Source: Bacteroidota bacterium
GTDB taxonomy: Bacteria > Bacteroidota > Kryptoniia > Kryptoniales > JAKASW01
Reading direction: 5' to 3'
Assembly: GCA_021796055.1 (NCBI GenBank)
Contig: JAJYOS010000474.1
Span: 1-5,617, forward strand
DNA: 5,617 bases
Below are positions 1 to 5,183 of this stretch, piece after piece. Every line of letters begins with the position of its first letter. The first letter of the stretch is position 1. Under the pieces are notes generated by a model. It saw only the letters and a program-made list of their open reading frames with translations. It made no database searches and had not been told where the DNA came from. A program made the translations under genes and the position numbers.

Positions 1-2
1 TT

Positions 3-68
3 GGCACGGTGCTCTCCGTCGTCGCGGTGTGGAGTGCCGTGCCTAAACGACCCTCACCTGCAAACTGA
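3..68 (+). CDS. Possible 3' end of a membrane protein gene (partial)
   Basis: The frame that enters at base 3 is open until TGA at 66-68 and gives about 21 residues: a hydrophobic run (GTVLSVVAVW), then a short basic and proline-rich tail (KRPSPAN). A last membrane helix followed by a short cytoplasmic tail is how many transporters of the major facilitator type end, but nothing in so short a stretch identifies a family. A minus-strand frame across bases 1-87 is also open, so the strand is not settled. No promoter is visible before the next gene, which begins 22 bases after this stop. Confidence 0.25.
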   Translation, partial: GTVLSVVAVWSAVPKRPSPAN

Positions 69-90
69 TTGACCAGGCGGTCTGCCTGAT

Positions 91-465
91 TTGAATCTCA
101 GGGACCCCAAACTAACTGCGCTACGGTTCAATGAGTTCATCACCCGGCACGATCTGCACTCCCCGTGTAAATCGATGTCGGGTGATCACGTTTTTGTCGA
201 CAGGGATGGGAAAAGCAAACAGTCCAGGGAACGAATTGCCTCTGTGTGGGGCGAGTTCTTTGGCAAGTTCCCTGACTACAGGAACAAGTTCGCCAGAGTT
301 GAATCAAGGAAAGAAACCGTTGTAACGGTCGGGAATGCATACTGGAATGAGAAGAATACGCATGACCCCGCCATATGGACTGCGCGAATAGAAAACGACC
401 TTGTTGCGGAGCGGCGCACTAATTACGACACGGATGAGAATCGGGATCGATTAGGTTTAAAATGA
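91..465 (+). CDS. NTF2-like (SnoaL-type) family protein
   Basis: This 124-residue protein has the length and pattern of small, single-domain, cytoplasmic nuclear transport factor 2-like proteins with an alpha+beta cone fold, which occur as uncharacterised enzymes or ligand-binding proteins. Recognisable blocks are LTALRFNEFITRHD (residues 8-21), DHVFVDRDG (32-40), the WGEFFGKFPDYRN helix and turn (53-65), and the strands around AYWNEKN (83-89) and IWTARIENDLVAE (95-107). No catalytic function can be assigned. The only in-frame start near the expected N terminus is TTG at 91. It has no clear ribosome binding site, and an in-frame stop lies at 70-72. From memory, relatives usually read AEWR near residues 106-109, where this protein has AERR, so the conserved tryptophan seems lost. 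With the weak start, this hints at early decay, but the frame is intact. The gene converges on the DUF6588-like gene. Confidence 0.7.
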   Translation: MNLRDPKLTALRFNEFITRHDLHSPCKSMSGDHVFVDRDGKSKQSRERIASVWGEFFGKFPDYRNKFARVESRKETVVTVGNAYWNEKNTHDPAIWTARIENDLVAERRTNYDTDENRDRLGLK

Positions 466-496
466 GATCTTCGGTCCGCCGATTGAAAGCGGAAGC

Positions 497-534
497 CTGA
501 AGCTGGAAGATGCGAAGAAGAAGGACAGCTTCGG
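497..534. repeat. Inverted repeat between two convergent genes
   Basis: GAAGCTG at 499-505 is complementary to CAGCTTC at 526-532. One G-U and one C-G pair extend the stem outward to 497 and 534, giving about nine pairs around a 20-base purine-rich loop. It lies in the 94-base gap between the stops of two convergent genes, where a bidirectional terminator would be expected. The loop is long and no T-run follows on either strand, so it is recorded as an inverted repeat and not as a terminator. The same bases also read as coding-like sequence on the plus strand. Confidence 0.35.
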
Positions 535-559
535 CCGGCTCACGTTAGATGACTGCGTC

Positions 560-1666
560 TTAAATGATCAATCCTATTCCAAGGCTGGCCGAATTGTATT
601 TTGCGATGTCGTACTCCGTGCTTATGTCGACGATTGCCAGCTTCAATGAAAATCCCAGCGTGAGGCGAGCAGTGTTCTGTCCCTTCAGTTCGAAAGAAGC
701 CGGAATCGTAACGGGTTGATTTCTGAAGTCCGTGGTGTGGAAATCGTATGTAATGGTCATCTTCGAGGCTTCGACGGATAGTCCCGCGAACGGTGTAATG
801 TTAAGGACACCCGGACCAAATTGTCTGCTGGCATAAATTCCGAAATCCGTGGCGGTGCTTTTGAATACGGTACCTACTTTAAGCGTTTGAGTGAACAAGG
901 CTAAAGACAAATTCACAGGGATCGAATTCCCGAACCATACCATGGGGTTATGCTGGATCCCGAAACCTACAAAGGAAGTATTACCCAGCTTTGTGTTGAG
1001 ATTGCTCGTGGGGAGGAACCTGAACGAGACTGAAGTCCCGAAGAGTGTGCCGGCCGAGAACTGGAAGGCGGCGGTGGGAAGGAATTTCAGATTTTCGAGA
1101 AGTCCGGTCACGCCGATCGAGATGACAACGGGATTCAATGCGACAATGCTATCCGAAAAGGTCTGGTAAGTTACATGCACAGTTCCGCCGGAGAATGCAA
1201 CCCTGACCGAATCCAGTTTTGAGCCGACTATCGTTGGGCCTGATATCGTTACGGTAAAAGGGAGTCTCATGATTGCCGACGTGATGGAGTCACGGAAATC
1301 TCCCGTGTAGCTTCTCGGAATCAGAAGGTCCGCTTCATCGTGATTGAAATTGAAAGTCCCGTTGTCGCTGAAACTCTTGCTGGTTGCCGAGAAGAAAGAA
1401 CCCATCCCAACCAGCCCAAATTCAAGATCGAGCGACGATTTGGTCGGGTTGGGGACCCTGTGTACCCATCCCGAGTTCAGGTCGGCGCCGAAGCCGGAGA
1501 CAATCGGGGCGACGTATCCCTTCGCGGCAGATGCCGCCAGCTTGCTGAGAGTCGACACCAGTTCATCTCTCCCAGTATTGCTTTGTGCGAGTGCCTTACC
1601 CTGAAAAAAGATACAGCCCAGTGCTGCAATGACGATAAAGGCAATGAGTCTATCGTGGTTACGCAT
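560..1666 (-). CDS. DUF6588-like predicted outer-membrane beta-barrel protein
   Basis: This is an exported protein of 368 residues. The N terminus has a signal peptide: MRNHDR, then the hydrophobic run LIAFIVIAALGCIFF, with probable cleavage after ALAQ (near residue 28). The mature part begins with a short helical stretch and the block GYVAPIVSGFGADLNSGW (residues 50-67), which I recognise as typical of the DUF6588 family of Bacteroidota and relatives. The rest is rich in alternating hydrophobic and polar strands with Gly, Ser and Thr and ends in SLGIGLII, consistent with an outer-membrane beta-barrel. Family function is unknown. The first in-frame ATG (1672) sits one base after GGAG (1677-1674), which is too close. 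The second ATG (1666) has a 7-base spacing and is chosen. The gene lies 20 bases downstream of the acetyltransferase gene, with no room for much of a promoter, so the two are likely co-transcribed. Confidence 0.75.
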   Translation of the reverse strand: MRNHDRLIAFIVIAALGCIFFQGKALAQSNTGRDELVSTLSKLAASAAKGYVAPIVSGFGADLNSGWVHRVPNPTKSSLDLEFGLVGMGSFFSATSKSFSDNGTFNFNHDEADLLIPRSYTGDFRDSITSAIMRLPFTVTISGPTIVGSKLDSVRVAFSGGTVHVTYQTFSDSIVALNPVVISIGVTGLLENLKFLPTAAFQFSAGTLFGTSVSFRFLPTSNLNTKLGNTSFVGFGIQHNPMVWFGNSIPVNLSLALFTQTLKVGTVFKSTATDFGIYASRQFGPGVLNITPFAGLSVEASKMTITYDFHTTDFRNQPVTIPASFELKGQNTARLTLGFSLKLAIVDISTEYDIAKYNSASLGIGLII

Positions 1667-1673
1667 GTCCATT

Positions 1674-1677
1674 CTCC
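1674..1677 (-). promoter_or_regulatory. Ribosome binding site that decides the DUF6588-like start
   Basis: GGAG reads on the minus strand. It is one base from the ATG at 1672 but seven bases from the ATG at 1666, so it favours the shorter protein, which is two residues shorter than the longest frame. Confidence 0.55.
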
Positions 1678-1686
1678 AAATTGGAT

Positions 1687-2193
1687 TTACATTACCTGCT
1701 TATCGTCGCTTGCGCCTGCGAGAAGTGCGACCTTCTCGAGTTCCTTGCCGTCGAGGCGGTAGACTTTCCACTCCTCCATCGGTTTTGCTCCGAGAGATTT
1801 GTAAAACAAAATTGCCTTCTCGTTCCAATTGAGAACAGCCCATTCGAATCTTCCGCAGCCGCGATCCTTGGCGAGTTTCGCAAGGTATATTAGAAGTCGC
1901 TTGCCGTATCCCTTGCCGCGGTATTCAGGTTTCACGTAGAGATCTTCAAGGTAAAGGCCCGGTCTCCCGACAAATGTCGAAAAGTTATGGAAGAACAGTG
2001 CAAAACCGACGGGTCGTCCGTCGAGCTCGGCAAATACCACTTCGGCAAAATGTTTCTGGAATATATTCTCCCTTATCATTTTCTCGGTGGATACTACCTC
2101 GTGAGATAGTCGTTCGTACTCCGCCAACTCTCTTATAAAGTTGAGTATCAAACCGCATTCGGATTCACGCGCAAGCCTTATTTCAAAGTTCAT
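1687..2193 (-). CDS. GNAT acetyltransferase, SSAT-like (diamine/thialysine N-acetyltransferase type)
   Basis: This 168-residue cytoplasmic GNAT-fold enzyme would transfer acetyl from acetyl-CoA to an amine. It matches the spermidine/spermine N1-acetyltransferase (SSAT) branch along its length: IRELAEYE (residues 20-27), a small strand pair ending in VGFALFF (62-68), LYLEDLYV (80-87), the acetyl-CoA loop RGKGYG (92-97), and the C-terminal block WNEKAILFYKSLGA (123-136). Tyr131 aligns with the proposed catalytic tyrosine of SSAT. The substrate could be a polyamine, thialysine or another small amine, since bacterial members vary. The longest frame starts at 2235, but its extra 14 residues are basic and fit no GNAT strand. 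ATG at 2193 is preceded by AGAAGG (2208-2203, 9-base gap) and begins MNFEIRLA, the expected first strand. It is the first gene of a two-gene minus-strand operon with the DUF6588-like gene. Confidence 0.88.
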   Translation of the reverse strand: MNFEIRLARESECGLILNFIRELAEYERLSHEVVSTEKMIRENIFQKHFAEVVFAELDGRPVGFALFFHNFSTFVGRPGLYLEDLYVKPEYRGKGYGKRLLIYLAKLAKDRGCGRFEWAVLNWNEKAILFYKSLGAKPMEEWKVYRLDGKELEKVALLAGASDDKQVM

Positions 2194-2257
2194 GTTTTTC
2201 AGCCTTCTTCGTTGTCGTTGTAAACTTTTGAGCAATGGGTGTGCACAACTTCACCCG

Positions 2258-2289
2258 GAAATATAGATGCGGTCTTGCGGAAACACAAA
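2258..2289 (-). promoter_or_regulatory. Candidate Bacteroidota-type promoter for the acetyltransferase operon
   Basis: On the minus strand TTTG (2289-2286) is followed after 20 bases by TATATTTC (2265-2258). This matches seven of eight positions, counting the two free ones, of the TAnnTTTG -7 element known from Bacteroides, at a suitable distance from its TTTG -33 element. Transcription would begin near 2252 and leave a leader of about 58 bases before ATG 2193. The leader includes a small GGGTG/CACCC inverted repeat (2237-2256). Whether this organism uses that promoter type is an inference. Confidence 0.4.
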
Positions 2290-2334
2290 TCCCGGGTACG
2301 GAGACATTATGAGCAGTGGACTAGCTACGTCCTG

Positions 2335-2363
2335 TTGGTAAGTTGACCGCTCTTCATTATTAT
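2335..2363 (+). promoter_or_regulatory. Weak sigma70-like promoter candidate for the DUF4380-like gene
   Basis: TTGGTA (2335-2340) and TATTAT (2358-2363) are separated by 17 bases and match the -35 and -10 consensus at four and five of six positions. They lie about 50 bases before the GTG start. FCB bacteria often do not use this consensus, so the match may be chance. A TATAAT also reads on the minus strand at 2364-2359, without a good -35. Confidence 0.22.
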
Positions 2364-2411
2364 ACACCGTAATGTCAGCGGGAAATCTGTTTTGGGTCGA
2401 GGAGTCCACAA

Positions 2412-3335
2412 GTGTGTTTCAATCTGTCTTTCATCGTTTCCGTCTATTTGATTTTTCTTCACTCGTTCTATTTATCGGCCCAATCGCCGGAACGTTCCGT
2501 GGTCTCCATGAGTGAGTTCGACTACTCGATCAGGTCGGGATCTTTGAGGGTTGCAGTGGATCCGGGGGACGGCGGAACAATAGACTCATTGTCGCTCGGA
2601 GGTTATGAGTTCCTCACGGGGAAGGACGTCCACCCGTCTTTCTACGGCTCGACGTTCTGGCCGAGTCCGCAGTCGGACTGGAACTGGCCGCCGCCGCCCA
2701 TCCTCAATGTCGACCCTTACACAGCGAGCGTCGACCGTGATACTTTGACGATGGTCAGCGGCAAAGACGAGAAGACCGGATTCCAATTCACCAAGAAATT
2801 GTTTCCGGGAAGCGCCGGAAGAATAGAATTGACTTACTTGATATCGAACGTCTCGGACGTGATGAAGAAGGTGGCGCCATGGGAGATAACCAGAGTTCGA
2901 AAAGGAGGCCTGCTTTTCTTCCCGGTTGGAAATAACCCGTTGGGAAGGAAATCGTTCGGGCCGGTGCCGGTCGGGGTCGGTAACGGAGTCGCGTGGTACA
3001 AGGACCCGGCGGAAAGACCGGCAGAGAATCTCCTCACGACGGCGGATGGCACGGAAGGTTGGGCGGCATACGCAATCGACGGCAGATTGTTTGTCAAAAA
3101 ATTTCCGAATGTGAAGCCGGACGAGCTGGCGCCAGGCGAAGGAGAAATCATAGTCTATGTCAGCGCCGTGGCGGACTACGTCGAGCTCGAAGTCCAGGGG
3201 AGGTATCAACCGCTCAGGCCGGGAGAGAGCTCTAACTGGCATGTCGAGTGGATTGTCGCGAATATCCCCGCCGATCTAAAAATAGAACCGGGGGACACCG
3301 CGCTCGTGGACTTTGCGAGAAAACTGGTGAAGTAA
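2412..3335 (+). CDS. Exported DUF4380-like (mutarotase-like beta-sandwich) protein
   Basis: This 307-residue protein has a signal peptide: a hydrophobic N terminus (LSFIVSVYLIFLHSFYL) with likely cleavage at LSAQ-S near residue 24. The mature part carries blocks I recognise from DUF4380: STFWPSPQSDWNWPPPP (residues 80-96), a K-rich strand pair (FTKKLFPGSAGRIELTY, 126-142) and APWEITRVRKGGLLFFP (155-171). DUF4380 proteins have a galactose-mutarotase-like beta-sandwich look and are presumed to bind or act on carbohydrate, but no activity is established that I know of. The start is GTG at 2412, chosen because GAGGAG (2399-2404) lies seven bases before it and because it gives a complete signal peptide. 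It is transcribed divergently from the acetyltransferase operon. A 110-base gap precedes the next gene, so shared transcription is possible but not required. Confidence 0.8.
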   Translation: MCFNLSFIVSVYLIFLHSFYLSAQSPERSVVSMSEFDYSIRSGSLRVAVDPGDGGTIDSLSLGGYEFLTGKDVHPSFYGSTFWPSPQSDWNWPPPPILNVDPYTASVDRDTLTMVSGKDEKTGFQFTKKLFPGSAGRIELTYLISNVSDVMKKVAPWEITRVRKGGLLFFPVGNNPLGRKSFGPVPVGVGNGVAWYKDPAERPAENLLTTADGTEGWAAYAIDGRLFVKKFPNVKPDELAPGEGEIIVYVSAVADYVELEVQGRYQPLRPGESSNWHVEWIVANIPADLKIEPGDTALVDFARKLVK

Positions 3336-3351
3336 CAGCCTGGCGGGGCTG
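3336..3351 (+). terminator. Small hairpin directly after the DUF4380-like stop codon
   Basis: CAGCC (3336-3340) and GGCTG (3347-3351) form a five-pair GC-rich stem with a six-base loop immediately after TAA. No T-run follows, so it is at best a weak or processing-type 3' end. Confidence 0.18.
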
Positions 3352-3395
3352 CACGCAATGTCTTCGCGATATCAGGATTGGCCGCACCGAAGTAA

Positions 3396-3410
3396 TTGAC
3401 TTCTTGTCAA
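3396..3410. promoter_or_regulatory. Palindrome upstream of the methyltransferase gene, possible operator
   Basis: TTGAC and GTCAA form a perfect inverted repeat around a five-base TTCTT spacer, 35 bases before the ATG at 3446. Its left arm resembles a -35 box (TTGACT, with AATACT 17 bases on at 3419-3424). A regulator bound here would cover the promoter. Five-base arms are common by chance, so this is only a candidate. Confidence 0.22.
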
Positions 3411-3445
3411 AGGACAAAAATACTCTATTTTCAGCGGGAGGGCTT

Positions 3446-4141
3446 ATGCTTGAAAACACGGTTGTTCAGTCGAAGTCGAAGCTCGCGATCAGGGCCGGAT
3501 TTGTGTACTTATTGAGTCTGCTCGTCATCGGCGCGCTCCTTTTTTCCACTTCCGGTTCATTCGGGTTTTGGAATGCATGGCTCTTCATGGGAGCGCTCTT
3601 CGTTCCGATGCTTTTCGTGCTCGTCTACCTTTTGCTTAAAGAGCCCGACCTTCTCGAGAAAAGGATGAAGTCGCGCGAGAAGGAGAAGCCACAGAAGGCC
3701 TATGTGATTCTGTCCGTAGCGGCGTTCGTCTGCATATTTGCCGTCCCGGGTTTCGATTACAGGTACCGCTGGTCCGACGTGCCGGATTGGCTTGTCGTGA
3801 TCTCGACCGTCATGATGGAGGTGGGCTACGGGATGTTCTTTGTAGTAATGAGACAAAACCGGTATGCCTCGAGAGTGGTGGAGATCCAGGAAGGCCAGAA
3901 GTTGATCGACACGGGTCTGTATTCCATTGTGCGCCACCCGATGTACACTTCGGCCAGCGTCCTCTACATTTTTTCCGCGCTCGTCCTGGGATCGTATTAC
4001 ACTCTTATTCCCATGATACTCATCCCGTTTCTCCTGTCCATCCGGGTCGTCAACGAGGAGAAGGTGTTAAAAACAGGGCTGCCGGGATATGCCGACTACA
4101 TGAAAAGAGTCAGATACAGGCTGATCCCGTTTATCTGGTGA
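3446..4141 (+). CDS. Isoprenylcysteine carboxyl methyltransferase (ICMT/PEMT)-type membrane methyltransferase
   Basis: This 231-residue integral inner-membrane protein has helices near residues 14-34, 40-64, 86-106, 115-136 and a hydrophobic pair at about 168-200. The C-terminal third carries the signature of the ICMT/phospholipid methyltransferase superfamily: GLYSIVRHPMYTSA (157-170), where the RHPxY motif helps bind S-adenosylmethionine, then NEEKVL (203-208) and YADYMKRVRYRLIPF (215-229). Bacterial members methylate unknown lipids or small molecules, since they have no prenylated CaaX proteins, so the substrate cannot be named. The frame is open back to 3248, but the earlier residues are polar and overlap the DUF4380-like gene. 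ATG at 3446 follows GGGAGGG (3436-3442) and starts the membrane domain at the usual place. Neighbours give no clue to substrate. Confidence 0.88.
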   Translation: MLENTVVQSKSKLAIRAGFVYLLSLLVIGALLFSTSGSFGFWNAWLFMGALFVPMLFVLVYLLLKEPDLLEKRMKSREKEKPQKAYVILSVAAFVCIFAVPGFDYRYRWSDVPDWLVVISTVMMEVGYGMFFVVMRQNRYASRVVEIQEGQKLIDTGLYSIVRHPMYTSASVLYIFSALVLGSYYTLIPMILIPFLLSIRVVNEEKVLKTGLPGYADYMKRVRYRLIPFIW

Positions 4142-4317
4142 GGCGTGCCTCGCGGGACCACAGGAGAGTTGCAGATTTGGAGGGGCCCCAATAAATTTCG
4201 TGAAAGACGGGGAGTCGTAATTGAAGGGACTGACTTTACATATGATGAGGTAATTGTGCGCAATGAACGATACCATGTCCAACTTTATAAGCGTGAAGTC
4301 TGTCAGGGCGTTCCGAG

Positions 4318-4419
4318 ATGGAACTGAAGAAGAGCGTGGTTCATCTTCTCACGTGCGTCATTTTCGCGGCAGTCGCTCCCCGCAATCTCACGGCAATATC
4401 AAGCCCATGCTGCGAATGA
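4318..4419 (+). CDS. Possible 33-residue signal-peptide-like small protein
   Basis: ATG at 4318 opens a frame of 33 codons ending with TGA at 4417-4419. The product has a basic start (MELKKS), a hydrophobic core (VVHLLTCVIFAAVA) and a short polar end finishing SSPCCE, so it looks like a signal peptide with a tiny mature part. Its stop overlaps the chosen DUF3142 start as ATGA, which would let ribosomes terminating here restart on the next gene. There is no strong ribosome binding site (AGGG lies about 12 bases upstream). It may be a real small secreted peptide, a translational leader, the stump of a former lipoprotein gene, or chance. I recognise no homologue. Confidence 0.35.
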   Translation: MELKKSVVHLLTCVIFAAVAPRNLTAISSPCCE

Positions 4420-5183
4420 AAGTGACAGGCAATCTGAAAGCACTCAGCTGCCTGTTGGTAGTTCAATTATTCTGCGCCGGTTCGGCGCTTTCCTCGTCAA
4501 GGCGCCAGCCCACAAAATTGCCTCACATTGTCCTCTGGGCCTGGGAGCGGCCCGAGGACCTGCGATTCATTGACCCGCAGAAAGTCGCGGTCGCGTTCCT
4601 TGCGTCATCGATAGAGTTGTCCGGTGACAGGGTTCTCGTCCAACCTCGTCTTCAGCCGCTCCGGATTCCGGAAGGTACAACGCTTATCGGCGTAGTCAGG
4701 ATCACCACAGACATCCGTTCGATCCCGCTCCTTTCGGCAGGACAGATGAGGGTTACAGCCGGTGACATTCTGAAGATTATCCGCACGGCGGATGTGCGCG
4801 GGATACAGATCGATTTTGACGCGACGAAGTCGGAACGCCCGTTCTATCATGAGCTGCTGACCGCACTTCGCCGGAAACTTCCTGATTCGATTTCACTTTC
4901 AATCACGGCGCTGGCGTCGTGGTGCTTGTATGATACGTGGATCGCCGATCTTCCGCTCGACGACGCTGTGCCGATGCTTTTCCGGCTCGGTCCGGACCGT
5001 CTTCAGATTCTCGGGCACCTGAAGGCAGGAGGAGATTTCAGTATCCCCATCTGCCGGCATAGTGTCGGCATATCGACGGATGAGCCTGTGCCGGCCATTC
5101 CATCCAATAGAAGAATCTACATCTTCAGTCCCCGTCCCTGGTCGCGAGAATCGTTCGAATCAATGATGAAGGAAATCAAATGA
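4416..5183 (+). CDS. Exported DUF3142 domain protein
   Basis: This protein of 255 residues starts with a signal peptide (MKVTGNLKALSCLLVVQLFCAGSALS, cleavage near residue 26). The mature part follows the DUF3142 pattern: HIVLWAWERPEDLRFID (residues 37-53), VAVAFLA (57-63), PRLQPLRIPEG (77-87), GVVRI (92-96), GIQIDFDATKSERPFYHELL (129-148), LSITALASWCLYDTW (161-175), DAVPMLFRLG (183-192), CRHSVGISTDEP (213-224) and RIYIFSPRPW (233-242). The strand with IDFD resembles the acidic beta4 strand of TIM-barrel glycosidases such as GH18, so a sugar-related role is plausible but unproven. A longer frame reaches back to 4254 but would bury the signal peptide behind about 50 polar residues. ATG 4416 overlaps the small ORF stop, and ATG 4407 is the alternative. 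The stop overlaps the next gene by four bases, implying tight co-expression. Confidence 0.82.
   Translation: MKVTGNLKALSCLLVVQLFCAGSALSSSRRQPTKLPHIVLWAWERPEDLRFIDPQKVAVAFLASSIELSGDRVLVQPRLQPLRIPEGTTLIGVVRITTDIRSIPLLSAGQMRVTAGDILKIIRTADVRGIQIDFDATKSERPFYHELLTALRRKLPDSISLSITALASWCLYDTWIADLPLDDAVPMLFRLGPDRLQILGHLKAGGDFSIPICRHSVGISTDEPVPAIPSNRRIYIFSPRPWSRESFESMMKEIK
5168..5173 (+). promoter_or_regulatory. Ribosome binding site for the CGPFFP protein gene, inside the DUF3142 gene
   Basis: GAAGGA lies within the last DUF3142 codons, six bases before ATG 5180 and nine before ATG 5183. It shows that the downstream gene can also be initiated on its own and not only by coupling. Confidence 0.5.

Noticed and set aside
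1340..1762. Plus-strand open frame of 140 codons
   Set aside because: It is antisense to the DUF6588-like signal peptide region and the end of the acetyltransferase gene. The product has no domain pattern, and both opposing genes are well supported.
2194..2235. N-terminal extension of the acetyltransferase
   Set aside because: The added 14 residues are basic and unlike any GNAT N terminus, while ATG 2193 has a binding site and begins the expected first strand.
2586..3242. Minus-strand open frame of 218 codons
   Set aside because: It lies wholly inside the DUF4380-like gene, is very arginine-rich, lacks any recognisable domain, and is explained by codon bias of the opposite strand.
4177..4191. 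TTGG...CCAA hairpin around GGGGCCCC as a terminator
   Set aside because: Only four pairs form with a seven-base loop, or a loop-less palindrome, and no T-run follows.
3787..4194. Plus-strand open frame of 135 codons overlapping the methyltransferase gene
   Set aside because: It is a shifted frame of the clearly supported membrane protein, with low-complexity His, Pro and Arg content.
4145..4327. Plus-strand frame of 60 codons between the methyltransferase and the small ORF
   Set aside because: It has no ribosome binding site and no recognisable pattern. The 4142-4317 stretch otherwise shows nothing I can support as a gene or a clear promoter.
4254..4415. N-terminal extension of the DUF3142 protein
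   Set aside because: It would place about 50 polar residues before a clear signal peptide and starts at TTG without a binding site.
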